A DNA stretch of 64,000 nucleotides from Oceanobacillus zhaokaii (GTDB taxonomy: Bacteria > Bacillota > Bacilli > Bacillales > Amphibacillaceae), in the NCBI RefSeq assembly GCF_003352005.1, contig NZ_CP024848.1, positions 1,683,001-1,747,000 of the forward strand. The letters run 5' to 3'. The notes beneath the pieces were generated by a model that saw nothing but the letters and a program-made list of their open reading frames with translations, had not been told where the DNA came from and did no database searches. The translations under genes were made by a program, and so were the position numbers. Positions 8,738 through 17,467 of the stretch are shown piece after piece (position 1 is the stretch's first letter; each line of letters begins with the position of its first letter).

Positions 8738-9688
8738 TTAGTTAATCTGCTTATCTAACACATTATTCTTATAGTTCGAATCAGCCAACATCTTCTCCTG
8801 TCTTGCGCTTCTGGCTGACAGAAGAATGAAGTAGCTTAACATTCCAAAATAACAAGATATTACCAGTGCATGCATTAAGGCGATTCCAAGATTGAGCATT
8901 GTAAAAATAATCATCGCGCCAAAAAATACTTGTAAGGTAATAAGTGCGAGCGTTATACTCCATCCCCATCTCATTACTCTACTCGAACGGTAATGTTTGA
9001 CCATCTTTACAACTATAAGAATGGTCCAAATAAATAAGATGCCTGCCAATAATCGATGCCCCATTTGCACCCATTGCTGAAAGTTATAGTCTGCGAAACT
9101 AAGCGGTGCTCCATTATTACAGAATGGCCAGTCTCCACAAACCATATTCGAATTGGTGTGCCGCACTAATGCACCAGTATACACGACGATTAGTGTATAA
9201 ATGGATAAGGCCAATATCTCTGTTCGATGTCTCTTTTCAATGTAGAGTGAATCTGCATCGAATTTCTTATCAATTTCAAAGATAAGTAGCATTAGTAAAA
9301 ATACAGATGCAAATGAAAGTAATGATATACCAAAATGTGAAGCCAGAACGAAATCAGATTGGCCCCACATGACGGCTGCCGCACCAATCAAAGATTGTAA
9401 AACGATAAAGAAAACGGATAAAAAAGATAGCAGTTTTACTTCGCGGATATGTCCAATTAATCTCCATGAAAGAATGGAAAGTGCTAGAACAATAATCCCA
9501 ACACCTCCAGTAACTAAACGGTGACTGACTTCCACAACCATTTCAAAAGAAAATTCAGCATTACATAACGGCCAACTATCTCCACAGCCATCTTCAGAAC
9601 CTGTTTTTGTTACAAGTGCTCCACCTAAGAGGATAAAGAGCATACCAATCGTAGCAATTACAGATAACCACTTTAAGTATTTAATCAT
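8738..9688 (-). CDS. ctaA: Haem A synthase
   Basis: The 316-residue membrane protein oxidises the haem O C8 methyl group to make haem A for the cytochrome aa3-type oxidases. It has eight hydrophobic segments in two similar halves. Each half starts with a GxxVxxTGS-like turn and a cysteine pair in an outer loop (CGDSWPLC and CGDWPFC). Each half also has haem-ligand histidines (EVSHRLVTG, MGHRLLAG, MHALVISCY). The ATG at 9688 is chosen because GAGG lies eight to nine bases upstream; the longer frame to 9751 lacks a ribosome site. It is divergent from ctaB, as in B. subtilis, so the two haem A steps share the 480-bp region between them. Confidence 0.95.
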   Translation of the reverse strand: MIKYLKWLSVIATIGMLFILLGGALVTKTGSEDGCGDSWPLCNAEFSFEMVVEVSHRLVTGGVGIIVLALSILSWRLIGHIREVKLLSFLSVFFIVLQSLIGAAAVMWGQSDFVLASHFGISLLSFASVFLLMLLIFEIDKKFDADSLYIEKRHRTEILALSIYTLIVVYTGALVRHTNSNMVCGDWPFCNNGAPLSFADYNFQQWVQMGHRLLAGILFIWTILIVVKMVKHYRSSRVMRWGWSITLALITLQVFFGAMIIFTMLNLGIALMHALVISCYFGMLSYFILLSARSARQEKMLADSNYKNNVLDKQIN

Positions 9689-10166
9689 TATGTAGTCCTC
9701 ACTTTTCAATCTATAAAATAATGTTAAATCCATTAATTTTATCTTATACAAAATTACTTTGCATCTTAATAAAAGTATCTAGGATTTAAATACCATTCTA
9801 ACATAATTAATTATATTCTCACGTTGTGTATTGTAAAAAACCGCTTGCATTATTGGAAAGAGTTTGCTAGAAATAGTATAGAGGGAAATATAAGGAAACT
9901 CTTAAACACAATAATGGCAAGGAATCCACTACTTTTATTGTGTTTCTGCATACATAATGATATTTACAAGAAAGAAATAAAAGATTCAACATTTTGTCAC
10001 AATTTGTTAGTAAGATATCTATAAATATCAAATATTATGAAGTAGTTACCTAGAATCAATTAACTTTCCATGGTACAATTGAGTTATTAGTGATTTATAA
10101 AACGGATTCATTTCTATTATTCCACAATAATCGATACATATCGTGGTATTGGAAAGGGGGACAAGA
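9689..10166. promoter_or_regulatory. Divergent ctaA-ctaB control region
   Basis: This is an AT-rich region of about 480 bp without a convincing gene. Before ctaB there is an extended -10, TGGTACAAT (10071-10079), with a weak -35. A TTTTGTCACAATTTGT stretch near 9992-10007 loosely resembles redox-regulator sites such as ResD, but the match is too weak to name a regulator. Confidence 0.35.
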
Positions 10167-11105
10167 ATGGATAAAGTGGATACGTCCTATTCTGAAATGG
10201 ATCTACATACCTCGGATTCAAATAGTGCAAAGATAAAAAAACTATTTACGGAGTTAAAATCACTAATTAAAATAGGGATAATAAATTCAAATTTAATTAC
10301 AGCCTTTACCGGATTTTGGCTGGCAATTTTCTTTACTAATACCTCCATCACGATGCATTGGGATACTTTTTTCCTGACGATGATTGGAAGTGTGTTAGTA
10401 ATCGCAGGTGGCTGTATTCTTAATAACTGGTATGATGTAGATATAGATCCAATAATGACAAGGACGAAAAATAGACCAACTGTAACTGGTTTCTTTTCTT
10501 TAAGGTCTGTCCTGATTATGGGGATTATTACTAGTTTAATTGGATTTATTTTATTATCTTTAACCACAATTATAGCAACAATATTTGGATTTATTGGTTG
10601 GTTTATTTATGTTGTGTTGTATACGATGTGGTCTAAAAGAAAGTATACGCTTAATACGATTGTTGGTAGCTTTTCAGGGGCAGTGCCTCCATTAATTGGC
10701 TGGACAGCTGTTAGTCCTGAATTACATATTGTACCAATTGCATTATTTTTAATTATGTTTATTTGGCAAACACCACATTTTCTTTCGTTAGCAATGAAGA
10801 AGAGGGATGATTATCAAGCGGCGAATGTGCCAATGCTTCCCGTAGTGTATGGTTTTGAGTTTACTAAGCGACAAATTGTAATATACATTGCTTGCTTGTT
10901 ACCGTTGCCATTATTATTAACTTCCTTGGGAACGACATTTGTTGTAATCGCTACAATTCTTAATATAGCCTGGTTAATTATTGGTTTTAGAGGATTTTTC
11001 ACTAAGGATAATCTGAAATGGGCAAATATGATTTTCTTTTATTCTCTAAATTATTTAACCGTGATGTTCTTATTGATGGTAATTGTCACATTACCAATAT
11101 TCTAA
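10167..11105 (+). CDS. ctaB: Protohaem IX farnesyltransferase (haem O synthase)
   Basis: The 312-residue polytopic prenyltransferase of the UbiA superfamily adds a farnesyl group to haem B, giving haem O, the substrate of CtaA. Its prenyl-diphosphate motif is NNWYDVDIDPIMTRTKNRPT, of the NxxxDxxxD type with the following R-T-KNRP. The second motif region is YTMWSKRKYTLNTIVGSFSG followed by GAVPPLIGW. A hydrophilic N-terminal tail of about 40 residues precedes the first helix. The ATG at 10167 has AAAGGGGGAC just upstream; the longer frame from 10143 does not. ctaCDEF follows on the same strand. Confidence 0.95.
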   Translation: MDKVDTSYSEMDLHTSDSNSAKIKKLFTELKSLIKIGIINSNLITAFTGFWLAIFFTNTSITMHWDTFFLTMIGSVLVIAGGCILNNWYDVDIDPIMTRTKNRPTVTGFFSLRSVLIMGIITSLIGFILLSLTTIIATIFGFIGWFIYVVLYTMWSKRKYTLNTIVGSFSGAVPPLIGWTAVSPELHIVPIALFLIMFIWQTPHFLSLAMKKRDDYQAANVPMLPVVYGFEFTKRQIVIYIACLLPLPLLLTSLGTTFVVIATILNIAWLIIGFRGFFTKDNLKWANMIFFYSLNYLTVMFLLMVIVTLPIF

Positions 11106-11169
11106 TTATAGTCCTTAATTTATTTATTAATATATAAGGAATCAACAAGGAGAAAGAGAGGTATAATTC

Positions 11170-12228
11170 ATGAATGGTTGGATGGGGAAAATTAGAGCAG
11201 TTCTGATGTTAAGTATTCTATCCCTTGTGTTAGCGGCTTGTGGTAAAGAAAACTTAACGGCGCTTGATCCAAAGGGGTACGGTGCAGATACATCGATGGA
11301 TATGATTATACTGACAACATTAATCATGGTAGTAGTGTTTCTAGTAGTAATCATTGTTTATTCAATCGTATTAGTTCGATTCCGTCGAAAGAAGGGTCAA
11401 GAAAATTACATACCAAAACAAGTAGAAGGCAATCACACCCTTGAAATGGTATGGACAGCAATCCCGATTGTATTAGTTCTTATCATGGGAGTTCCAGCTG
11501 TAATGACTGTTTTTGATTTAGCGGATGAATCAGAGGCAAGTGATAGTATCAATATTGAAGTTACTGGTAATCAGTATTGGTGGCATTTCAACTATGCTGG
11601 CGAAGAAGTAGTAACGAGTCAGGATCTATACATTCCTACTGGCGAAAAAGTATATTTGAATATGCAATCCTCTGATGTAATTCACTCTTTCTGGGTGCCA
11701 AGTATTTCTGGGAAAATGGATGTAAATCCTGAAAACGTAAATACAATGTATATTGAAGCATATGAAGAAGGCGTATATTGGGGCAAATGTGCTGAATTAT
11801 GTGGACCATCACATTCACTGATGGACTTTAAAGTAATTGCTGTAAGTCCAGAAGAATTTGATCAGTGGATTGCGGATATGCAAAGTGTTGATCCTGCTGA
11901 CGAGCCACAGGATGCTGTTGCCCAGGAGGGTAAAGAATTATTTGAAGCGAACAATTGTATGGGATGTCATGCTATCGGATCATCACCATCTGCAGTTGGT
12001 CCTAACCTAACCAACTTTGGTGACCGTACGAAAATTGCTGGTTTCTTAGAGCCTACAGAAGAGAATTTAGTAGATTGGATTATGGACCCTGAATCTATTA
12101 AACCTGGTAATAAGATGACAGGGAATTATCCGGATTTGTCTGAGGACGAGGCAAGTAGTATTGCAGCATATTTAATGCAATTGAAACCATCAGAAGTTAC
12201 TCCTGAAAGCGTAGGGGGAATTAATTAA
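11170..12228 (+). CDS. ctaC: Cytochrome caa3 oxidase subunit II with fused cytochrome c domain
   Basis: This 352-residue lipoprotein carries electrons from cytochrome c to the oxidase core. A lipoprotein signal peptide ends at LVLAAC. Two membrane helices follow (MIILTTLIMVVVFLVVIIVY and the AIPIVLVLIMGVP region). The cupredoxin domain has the CuA ligands in HSFWVPSISGK and CAELCGPSHSLMDF. A fused C-terminal cytochrome c domain has the haem motif CMGCH with a likely axial methionine in GNKMTGNYPD. The fusion defines the caa3 type, as in B. subtilis CtaC. The ribosome site is AGAGAGG. It starts the ctaCDEF operon. Confidence 0.97.
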   Translation: MNGWMGKIRAVLMLSILSLVLAACGKENLTALDPKGYGADTSMDMIILTTLIMVVVFLVVIIVYSIVLVRFRRKKGQENYIPKQVEGNHTLEMVWTAIPIVLVLIMGVPAVMTVFDLADESEASDSINIEVTGNQYWWHFNYAGEEVVTSQDLYIPTGEKVYLNMQSSDVIHSFWVPSISGKMDVNPENVNTMYIEAYEEGVYWGKCAELCGPSHSLMDFKVIAVSPEEFDQWIADMQSVDPADEPQDAVAQEGKELFEANNCMGCHAIGSSPSAVGPNLTNFGDRTKIAGFLEPTEENLVDWIMDPESIKPGNKMTGNYPDLSEDEASSIAAYLMQLKPSEVTPESVGGIN

Positions 12229-12279
12229 AGAAATTTAAGAAGCTAAAATGGGATGAGAGACAAAAGGGAGGTTTATAAG

Positions 12280-14136
12280 TTGAGTATAGCAACTACTCAA
12301 AAAAAGGGCTTTGGTGCTGTTTTATGGGATTATTTAACGACAGTAGACCATAAGAAAATTGGTAATATGTATATTGCCGCTGGTGCCTTCTTCTTCTTAA
12401 TTGGGGGATTAGAAGCTCTAATAATACGAATTCAATTAATTAAACCTGAGAATGATTTTATTAGTGCAGGTTTGTATAATGAAATGATTACGATGCATGG
12501 AACTACAATGATATTCTTTGCAGCCACACCGATATTAATCGGTTTTATGAACGCAATTATGCCTTTACAAATTGGGGCGCGAGATGTTGCATTTCCGTTT
12601 TTAAACTCGTTAGGTTTTTGGTTATTCTTCTTTGGAGGAGTTCTTCTAAACCTAAGTTGGATTTTTGGCGGAGGAGCTCCTGATGCAGGTTGGACTTCAT
12701 ATGCACCGTTATCGCTCCAATCACCAGGGCATGGGGTAGATTTTTATGTTATGGGTCTTCAGCTTTCAGGTGCGGGAACATTGATGGGTGGTATTAACTT
12801 CATTGTGACTATCGTAACAATGCGTGCTCCTGGTATGACCTATATGCGTATGCCATTATTTACATGGACAACGTTTGTTACAAGTATTTTAATTTTATTT
12901 GCATTTCCAGCGCTAACTGTAGGTTTGTTCTTACTAATGTTTGATAGGATGTTTGGGTCAGCATTCTTTGATGTTGCTTTGGGCGGTAATGCCATTATAT
13001 GGCAGCATTTATTCTGGATATTTGGACATCCTGAAGTTTATATTTTGATTCTGCCAGCGTTTGGAATTTTTAGTGAAATTATTCCAGCGTTTTCTAAGAA
13101 GCGTTTATTTGGATATACTTCCATGGTATTCGCAACATTCTTAATCGCATTCTTAGGATTTATGGTATGGGCTCACCATATGTTTACGGTTGGACTTGGA
13201 CCTGTGGCAAACGCAATTTTTGCTGTTGCAACAATGGCAATTGCGGTGCCAACGGGAATTAAGATATTTAACTGGTTAGCAACAATGTGGGGCGGAAGTA
13301 TAACGATTAACTCAGCAATGCTTTGGGCATTGGCATTTATTCCTTCATTTACGATTGGTGGTATGACAGGTGTAATGCTAGGTGCTGCATCAGCTGACTA
13401 CCAATACCATGATACGTATTTCGTTGTCGCCCACTTCCACTATGTAATTGTTGGTGGGGTAGTGTTTGGTATATTTGCAGCAACACATTATTGGTATCCA
13501 AAAATGTTTGGAAGAATCTTACACGAAGGCCTTGGTAAGCTATCATTCTGGCTATTCTTTATAGGCTTCCATTTAACTTTCTTTATTCAGCATTTCCTAG
13601 GGCTAATGGGAATGCCACGTCGATATTGGGTATTCTTGGAAAACCAGGGATTAGATACAGGAAACTTAATTAGTACGATTGGTGCCTTCTTGATGGGGCT
13701 TGGTACAATCGTCGTATTAATAAACGTAGTCTATACTGCTGTAAAAGGTAAAAAGGTTTCGGGGGATCCATGGGATGCACGTACATTAGAATGGGCAATT
13801 CCTTCACCACCACCTGAATACAACTTTAAGCAGCTTCCTTTAGTTCGTGGTTTGGATCCATTGTGGATTGAAAAGACAGAAGGAAAAGGAAAAATGACAC
13901 CAGCAGAACCTGTAGTTGATATTCATATGCCAAATGGGTCAATATATCCATTTATTATGACAATTGGATTTTTCATAGCTTCTATTGGATTTATATTCCA
14001 AGTAGATAATAATTTATGGTTACTTGCGGTTTACTTTGGAATGGCACTTGCTCTTGGAACAATGGTTGTTAGATCACTAAAAGATGACCACGGTTATCAT
14101 ATACACAAAGAAGACCTTGAAAGGGAGGCTGACTGA
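12280..14136 (+). CDS. ctaD: Cytochrome caa3 oxidase subunit I
   Basis: The 618-residue haem-copper oxidase catalytic subunit reduces O2 to water and pumps protons across the membrane. Recognisable elements are the low-spin haem histidine in MITMHGTTMIFF, the CuB/haem a3 ligands in WIFGHPEVYILILPAFG (the family's His-Tyr cross-link lies here) and HH in VWAHHMFTVGLG, and the haem ligands in DTYFVVAHFHYV. The C-terminal PPPEYNFKQLP and DDHGYHIHKED are typical of Bacillus CtaD. I chose a TTG start at 12280 because GGGAGG lies eight bases upstream and residues then align with Bacillus CtaD; the longer frame from 12253 has no ribosome site. Confidence 0.97.
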   Translation: MSIATTQKKGFGAVLWDYLTTVDHKKIGNMYIAAGAFFFLIGGLEALIIRIQLIKPENDFISAGLYNEMITMHGTTMIFFAATPILIGFMNAIMPLQIGARDVAFPFLNSLGFWLFFFGGVLLNLSWIFGGGAPDAGWTSYAPLSLQSPGHGVDFYVMGLQLSGAGTLMGGINFIVTIVTMRAPGMTYMRMPLFTWTTFVTSILILFAFPALTVGLFLLMFDRMFGSAFFDVALGGNAIIWQHLFWIFGHPEVYILILPAFGIFSEIIPAFSKKRLFGYTSMVFATFLIAFLGFMVWAHHMFTVGLGPVANAIFAVATMAIAVPTGIKIFNWLATMWGGSITINSAMLWALAFIPSFTIGGMTGVMLGAASADYQYHDTYFVVAHFHYVIVGGVVFGIFAATHYWYPKMFGRILHEGLGKLSFWLFFIGFHLTFFIQHFLGLMGMPRRYWVFLENQGLDTGNLISTIGAFLMGLGTIVVLINVVYTAVKGKKVSGDPWDARTLEWAIPSPPPEYNFKQLPLVRGLDPLWIEKTEGKGKMTPAEPVVDIHMPNGSIYPFIMTIGFFIASIGFIFQVDNNLWLLAVYFGMALALGTMVVRSLKDDHGYHIHKEDLEREAD

Positions 14137-14137
14137 T

Positions 14138-14761
14138 ATGAGTCAAGATCATTCCTTGAATCCAGAAACAATGCCACATGATCCGTCAAAGGCTACTACA
14201 GAAGGGAAACACAAGTTCCTTGGATTATGGTTTTTCCTAGGTGGAGAGACTGTTTTGTTCGCATGTTTCTTCGGAACATTTATTGCGCTAAGAAATTCAA
14301 CAGCAGGCGGTCCAACCTCTCAGGAATTATTTGGGTTAGAATTAGTGTTTCTTATGACAGTATTATTATTAACTAGTTCATTAACTAGTGTATATGCAAT
14401 CTATCATATGAAGAACAATGATTTTAAAAAGATGCAATTATGGTTTGGAATTACCGCATTGCTTGGGATTGGATTTTTAGCTTGTGAGTTATATGAGTTT
14501 GCACATTATATAACAGAATATGGCTTTACATTCCGTTCCTCAGCATTTGGATCAGCGTTCTATACGTTAGTAGGCTTCCATGGTGGGCACGTTATATTCG
14601 GACTTAGCTGGTTAATTGCACTGATGGTTCGTAATGCTAAACGTGGACTTAATTTATATAACGCACCAAAGTACAACACTTTTAGTCTGTACTGGCATTT
14701 TATTGATGTTGTTTGGGTGTTTATCTTTACGGTTGTATATTTGATGGGAGCGGTGAGTTAA
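14138..14761 (+). CDS. ctaE: Cytochrome caa3 oxidase subunit III
   Basis: The 207-residue subunit III of the oxidase has five hydrophobic segments. Landmarks are KFLGLWFFLGGETVLFACFF, the glutamate-containing helix LGIGFLACELYEFAHYI, LVGFHGGHVIFGLSWL and the C-terminal SLYWHFIDVVWVFIFTVVYL. It stabilises the core and supports proton uptake in the family. The start at 14138 is one base after the ctaD stop, with GGGAGG inside the end of ctaD, so translation is probably coupled. The longer frame from 14084 is only the overlap with ctaD. Confidence 0.96.
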   Translation: MSQDHSLNPETMPHDPSKATTEGKHKFLGLWFFLGGETVLFACFFGTFIALRNSTAGGPTSQELFGLELVFLMTVLLLTSSLTSVYAIYHMKNNDFKKMQLWFGITALLGIGFLACELYEFAHYITEYGFTFRSSAFGSAFYTLVGFHGGHVIFGLSWLIALMVRNAKRGLNLYNAPKYNTFSLYWHFIDVVWVFIFTVVYLMGAVS

Positions 14762-14764
14762 TTT

Positions 14765-15088
14765 ATGAATAACGAGAATATGAATATTGATAAAATTAAT
14801 TCTTTCCAAAAACAACAAAATAAAGAAGAAATGAAAAAACAGATTATTACGTTTGTCTTAATGATTGCTTTTACAGTTGTTGCTTTTGCTGTAGTTGCAA
14901 GTGGATTAGAAGCCATTTATGCTGTTCCACTAATATTAATTCTAGCTGTAGTACAAGTTGGCTTTCAATTCTATTATTTCATGCATATGAAGGATGAAGG
15001 CCATGAAGTACCCGCTGCATTAATTTATGGGGGAATTTGGGTTGCGATTTTAGTAGCATTAACAATGACAACAATAATTTGGTGGTAA
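14765..15088 (+). CDS. ctaF: Cytochrome caa3 oxidase subunit IV
   Basis: The small subunit IV has 107 residues and three hydrophobic helices after a charged N-terminus rich in N, K, Q and E. The second and third helices are separated by FQFYYFMHMKDEGHE, typical of the COX4-like family. It is thought to assist assembly of the CuB site. It starts three bases after the ctaE stop, with GGGAGCGGTGAG inside ctaE as the ribosome site. A strong terminator follows, so ctaC-ctaF is one transcription unit. Confidence 0.92.
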   Translation: MNNENMNIDKINSFQKQQNKEEMKKQIITFVLMIAFTVVAFAVVASGLEAIYAVPLILILAVVQVGFQFYYFMHMKDEGHEVPAALIYGGIWVAILVALTMTTIIWW

Positions 15089-15107
15089 GTTTTATACCTA
15101 AGATACC

Positions 15108-15135
15108 GATCGGAGTTAATTACTCCGATCTTTTT
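15108..15135 (+). terminator. Terminator after ctaF
   Basis: GATCGGAGT (15108-15116), loop, ACTCCGATC (15122-15130), followed by TTTTT. Confidence 0.88.
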
Positions 15136-15227
15136 CACTTTTTACTTAAATCGTCACAATATCAATCGTTTTTACCAAAATGAAAAGGTATAATAAATAG
15201 ATAGGCCAATAATTGGAGTGAGTTATC

Positions 15228-16121
15228 ATGTGGTTAAATTTACAAATTTTTGGTTTTCGTGCTTTGTGGAGTCCGTATTTTTTTATCTTTCTTATATTTA
15301 TTGCAATAGCGTATGCATTAATTACAGGCCCATATCGACATCGCTTTGGCGGAGAAGATAAACCCAGTCTAAAACAACAATTTTTGTTTTATTTTGCGAT
15401 ATTGTTAATTTATGCTGTAAAGGGATCACCCGTAGATTTAATGTCGCATATTACGTTAACTGCACATATGACACAAATGGCAATTTATATACTTATCGTT
15501 CCAATTCTCATTATTAAAGGGTTACCAGAATGGATTTGGAAGAAGATTATTTATGCACCATTTATAAGACCGGCATTAAAGGTACTTGCCAATCCAATCA
15601 TATCTGTATTATTGTTTTATAGTCTGTTTAGTTTTTATCATGTCCCATTTGTATTTGATTTTTCAAAGTCATCAACGATTGCTCATACTTTAATCCATTT
15701 AGTTTTATTTATTGCAGCATTTAATATGTGGTTACCAGTTCTAGCTCCTGTAAAGGAATTGGATCGATTAAAACCATTACTTAAAATTGCTTATGTATTT
15801 ATTAGTGCAGTGTTAATGACACCAGCTTGTGTAATTATTATTTTTGCATCGGAACCGCTATATGCCTCTTATTCGAGTGGCGGAGCATGGATAACGGCAT
15901 TAAGTCTATGTGTGCCAGTTGATGTGTTACAGGGTATATCTAGTACTTTAACAGGTCCAGGGTTATTTACTTCGATGGATGTATTAGAAGATCAGCAATT
16001 GGGTGGAATTGTAATGAAGGTCATTCAAGAAATTACCTATGGATTTATTCTAGCAGGAATATTCTTTAAATGGTTTTCTAAGGAAAGTTTGAAGGTTGAT
16101 CCGCTGCCATCTGATTCTTAA
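15228..16121 (+). CDS. ctaG: Cytochrome c oxidase assembly factor CtaG
   Basis: This is a polytopic membrane protein of the Bacillus CtaG (YtaF/caa3_CtaG) family, 297 residues, with about seven hydrophobic segments. Conserved histidines lie in SHITLTAHMTQMAIYILIVP and FYHVPFVFDF, and in the helix IAHTLIHLVLFIAAFNMWLP. In B. subtilis it is needed for active caa3 oxidase, probably for copper delivery. The ATG has GGAGTGAG upstream. It follows the ctaF terminator with a 100-bp gap, so it likely has its own promoter. Confidence 0.92.
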   Translation: MWLNLQIFGFRALWSPYFFIFLIFIAIAYALITGPYRHRFGGEDKPSLKQQFLFYFAILLIYAVKGSPVDLMSHITLTAHMTQMAIYILIVPILIIKGLPEWIWKKIIYAPFIRPALKVLANPIISVLLFYSLFSFYHVPFVFDFSKSSTIAHTLIHLVLFIAAFNMWLPVLAPVKELDRLKPLLKIAYVFISAVLMTPACVIIIFASEPLYASYSSGGAWITALSLCVPVDVLQGISSTLTGPGLFTSMDVLEDQQLGGIVMKVIQEITYGFILAGIFFKWFSKESLKVDPLPSDS

Positions 16122-16231
16122 ATTAATATGGTAGAGTCCATGGTATTTATATCAGATTAGTAATAAAAGTTGAAGGAATCGATCAAGCTAGCTTCGTTTT
16201 TAATTATTATTTTGAAAGGAACATGTAAACG

Positions 16232-16687
16232 ATGCCTTTTTTACCAACAATTAGTACATTATTTATTATATTAAGTGCCGTTTTAATGGCAATTGGCTGG
16301 AATTTTATCATTAAAGGGAAGGCAAAGGCGCATAAAATAACGATGATTTCATCCGCGATTAGTGCATTGCTTTTCCTTATAATCTATATGTCTCGAACTA
16401 TTTTTATTGGCAATACTAGCTTTGGGGGTCCTGAGGATCTAAAAATCTATTATACGATTTTTCTAATTTTCCATATTATTTTAGCAACATCTGGTGCAGT
16501 TTTTGTAGTAGCTACGCTAATTCTGGCATTCAAACGAAAAATTAGAATACATAGAAAAATAGGACCTGTTACTGCAGTAATTTGGTTCTTTACCGCCATA
16601 ACTGGTGTGATGGTATATTTATTTTTATATATCTTCTGGGATGCTGGTGAAACGACTAATCTCTTCCGGGCAATCTGGGGATTCTAA
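16232..16687 (+). CDS. DUF420 membrane protein, CtaM/YozB type oxidase assembly factor
   Basis: The 151-residue protein has four to five hydrophobic segments and belongs to the DUF420 family. Visible family features are the histidines in AKAHKITMIS, IFHIILATSGAVFV and KIRIHRKIGPVTAVIWF, which could bind haem or copper. In Staphylococcus aureus the DUF420 protein CtaM is required for aa3-oxidase function, and in B. subtilis yozB sits next to ctaG. The position here, right after ctaG, supports the same role; this is inference. AAAGGA lies 11 bases upstream of the chosen ATG. Confidence 0.8.
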   Translation: MPFLPTISTLFIILSAVLMAIGWNFIIKGKAKAHKITMISSAISALLFLIIYMSRTIFIGNTSFGGPEDLKIYYTIFLIFHIILATSGAVFVVATLILAFKRKIRIHRKIGPVTAVIWFFTAITGVMVYLFLYIFWDAGETTNLFRAIWGF

Positions 16688-16695
16688 AATAAAAC

Positions 16696-16735
16696 AAAAA
16701 GGTGGAAGCAGTGTTGTTCTGCTTTCACCTTTTTA
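16696..16735. terminator. Bidirectional terminator between the DUF420 gene and ylbA-like gene
   Basis: The stem AAAAAGGTGGAAGCAG / CTGCTTTCACCTTTTT has a 7-base loop and one G-T pair. It lies between convergent genes. Confidence 0.85.
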
Positions 16736-16740
16736 TATGT

Positions 16741-17124
16741 TTAGTTGCTTTCTGTTACTTCCTTTTTAAAGCTTGTGAGCTCTTCTGCTACTTTTGCTGT
16801 TAATGTATGTGCGCGTTCAACTAGACTTTCTGGGAAATCCTCTTCTTCTCCGTATTCAATTCCATGTGGGTAATAATGCTTCCCTAATAGTGGTGGAAGT
16901 AATTTGATTATGGCATTTCTTCTATCAACATCTCCTTCGAGAGCATAGCCTTGGATACGAATATAATATGTAATGTTTTTTTCTTTGGAACCAATCTTAT
17001 AATCGTAAGTTACTCTTTCGTAATCCCACTGACCTGCACGGATAAAGGCGTGTTTACCAGTAATGTGATCCAAAGGTTTTAAATCAACAATAATGTCTTC
17101 AATACCTGTGTTTTCTAATCTCAT
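16741..17124 (-). CDS. YugN-like family protein (YlbA position)
   Basis: The 127-residue soluble protein of the YugN-like family has the characteristic stretch AGQWDYERVTYDYKIG, followed by a YYIRIQGYALEGDVD strand region. It ends in a helical charged tail (TLTAKVAEELTSFKKEV). No catalytic motif is visible and the function is unknown. I chose the ATG at 17124 because GAGGTG lies six bases upstream; a GTG three codons earlier is inside that site. In B. subtilis ylbA occupies this spot between the ctaG/yozB genes and ylbC, so it is probably the orthologue. Confidence 0.7.
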   Translation of the reverse strand: MRLENTGIEDIIVDLKPLDHITGKHAFIRAGQWDYERVTYDYKIGSKEKNITYYIRIQGYALEGDVDRRNAIIKLLPPLLGKHYYPHGIEYGEEEDFPESLVERAHTLTAKVAEELTSFKKEVTESN

Positions 17125-17467
17125 TTTATACACCTCTTATGTTAATCATCTTCTATTAATCATATTACGAAAACGCTTAAGTTGCAATGAAAAACATTCT
17201 ATTTAGGTAGTTTAGAAAGTTTAAAAAGTTTTTAAGCGAATATTTGCAACTAAGACTGTCGTAAAAAAGCTTTCCTAAACTCAAGTTTTTAAAACTTCTC
17301 CAAATATAGTCACAGGCATTACATTGTGCTGAGTAGAATTTTTCTATAATATAAAACGCAAAAGAGAGAATAAATGCCTTGGTTTAACATAAACTCTATT
17401 ATTGTTATTTTTGGAGAAAGATCTTTTCAGATTTGCAATGGCTAGTAACTAAGAGGAGAGTCATAGA
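17125..17467. promoter_or_regulatory. Divergent region before ylbC
   Basis: This is an AT-rich 343-bp gap without an ORF. It carries a clear -10 box TATAAT at 17345-17350 for ylbC with a weak -35 (ATTGTG, 16 bases upstream). An imperfect inverted repeat CTTAAGTTGCAA / TTGCAACTAAG flanks about 17176-17255. Confidence 0.35.

Noticed and set aside
9985..10010. A ResD or Rex operator before ctaB
   Set aside because: TTTTGTCACAATTTGT only loosely resembles the consensus sites and is far from the presumed promoter, so no regulator is named.
9824..10024. 66-residue ORF in the ctaA-ctaB gap
   Set aside because: It has no ribosome site, odd composition and no recognisable motif, and it lies in a divergent promoter region.
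12001..12280. Extended N-terminus of ctaD from 12253
   Set aside because: The extra residues MRDKREVYK overlap the GGGAGG ribosome site used by the TTG at 12280.
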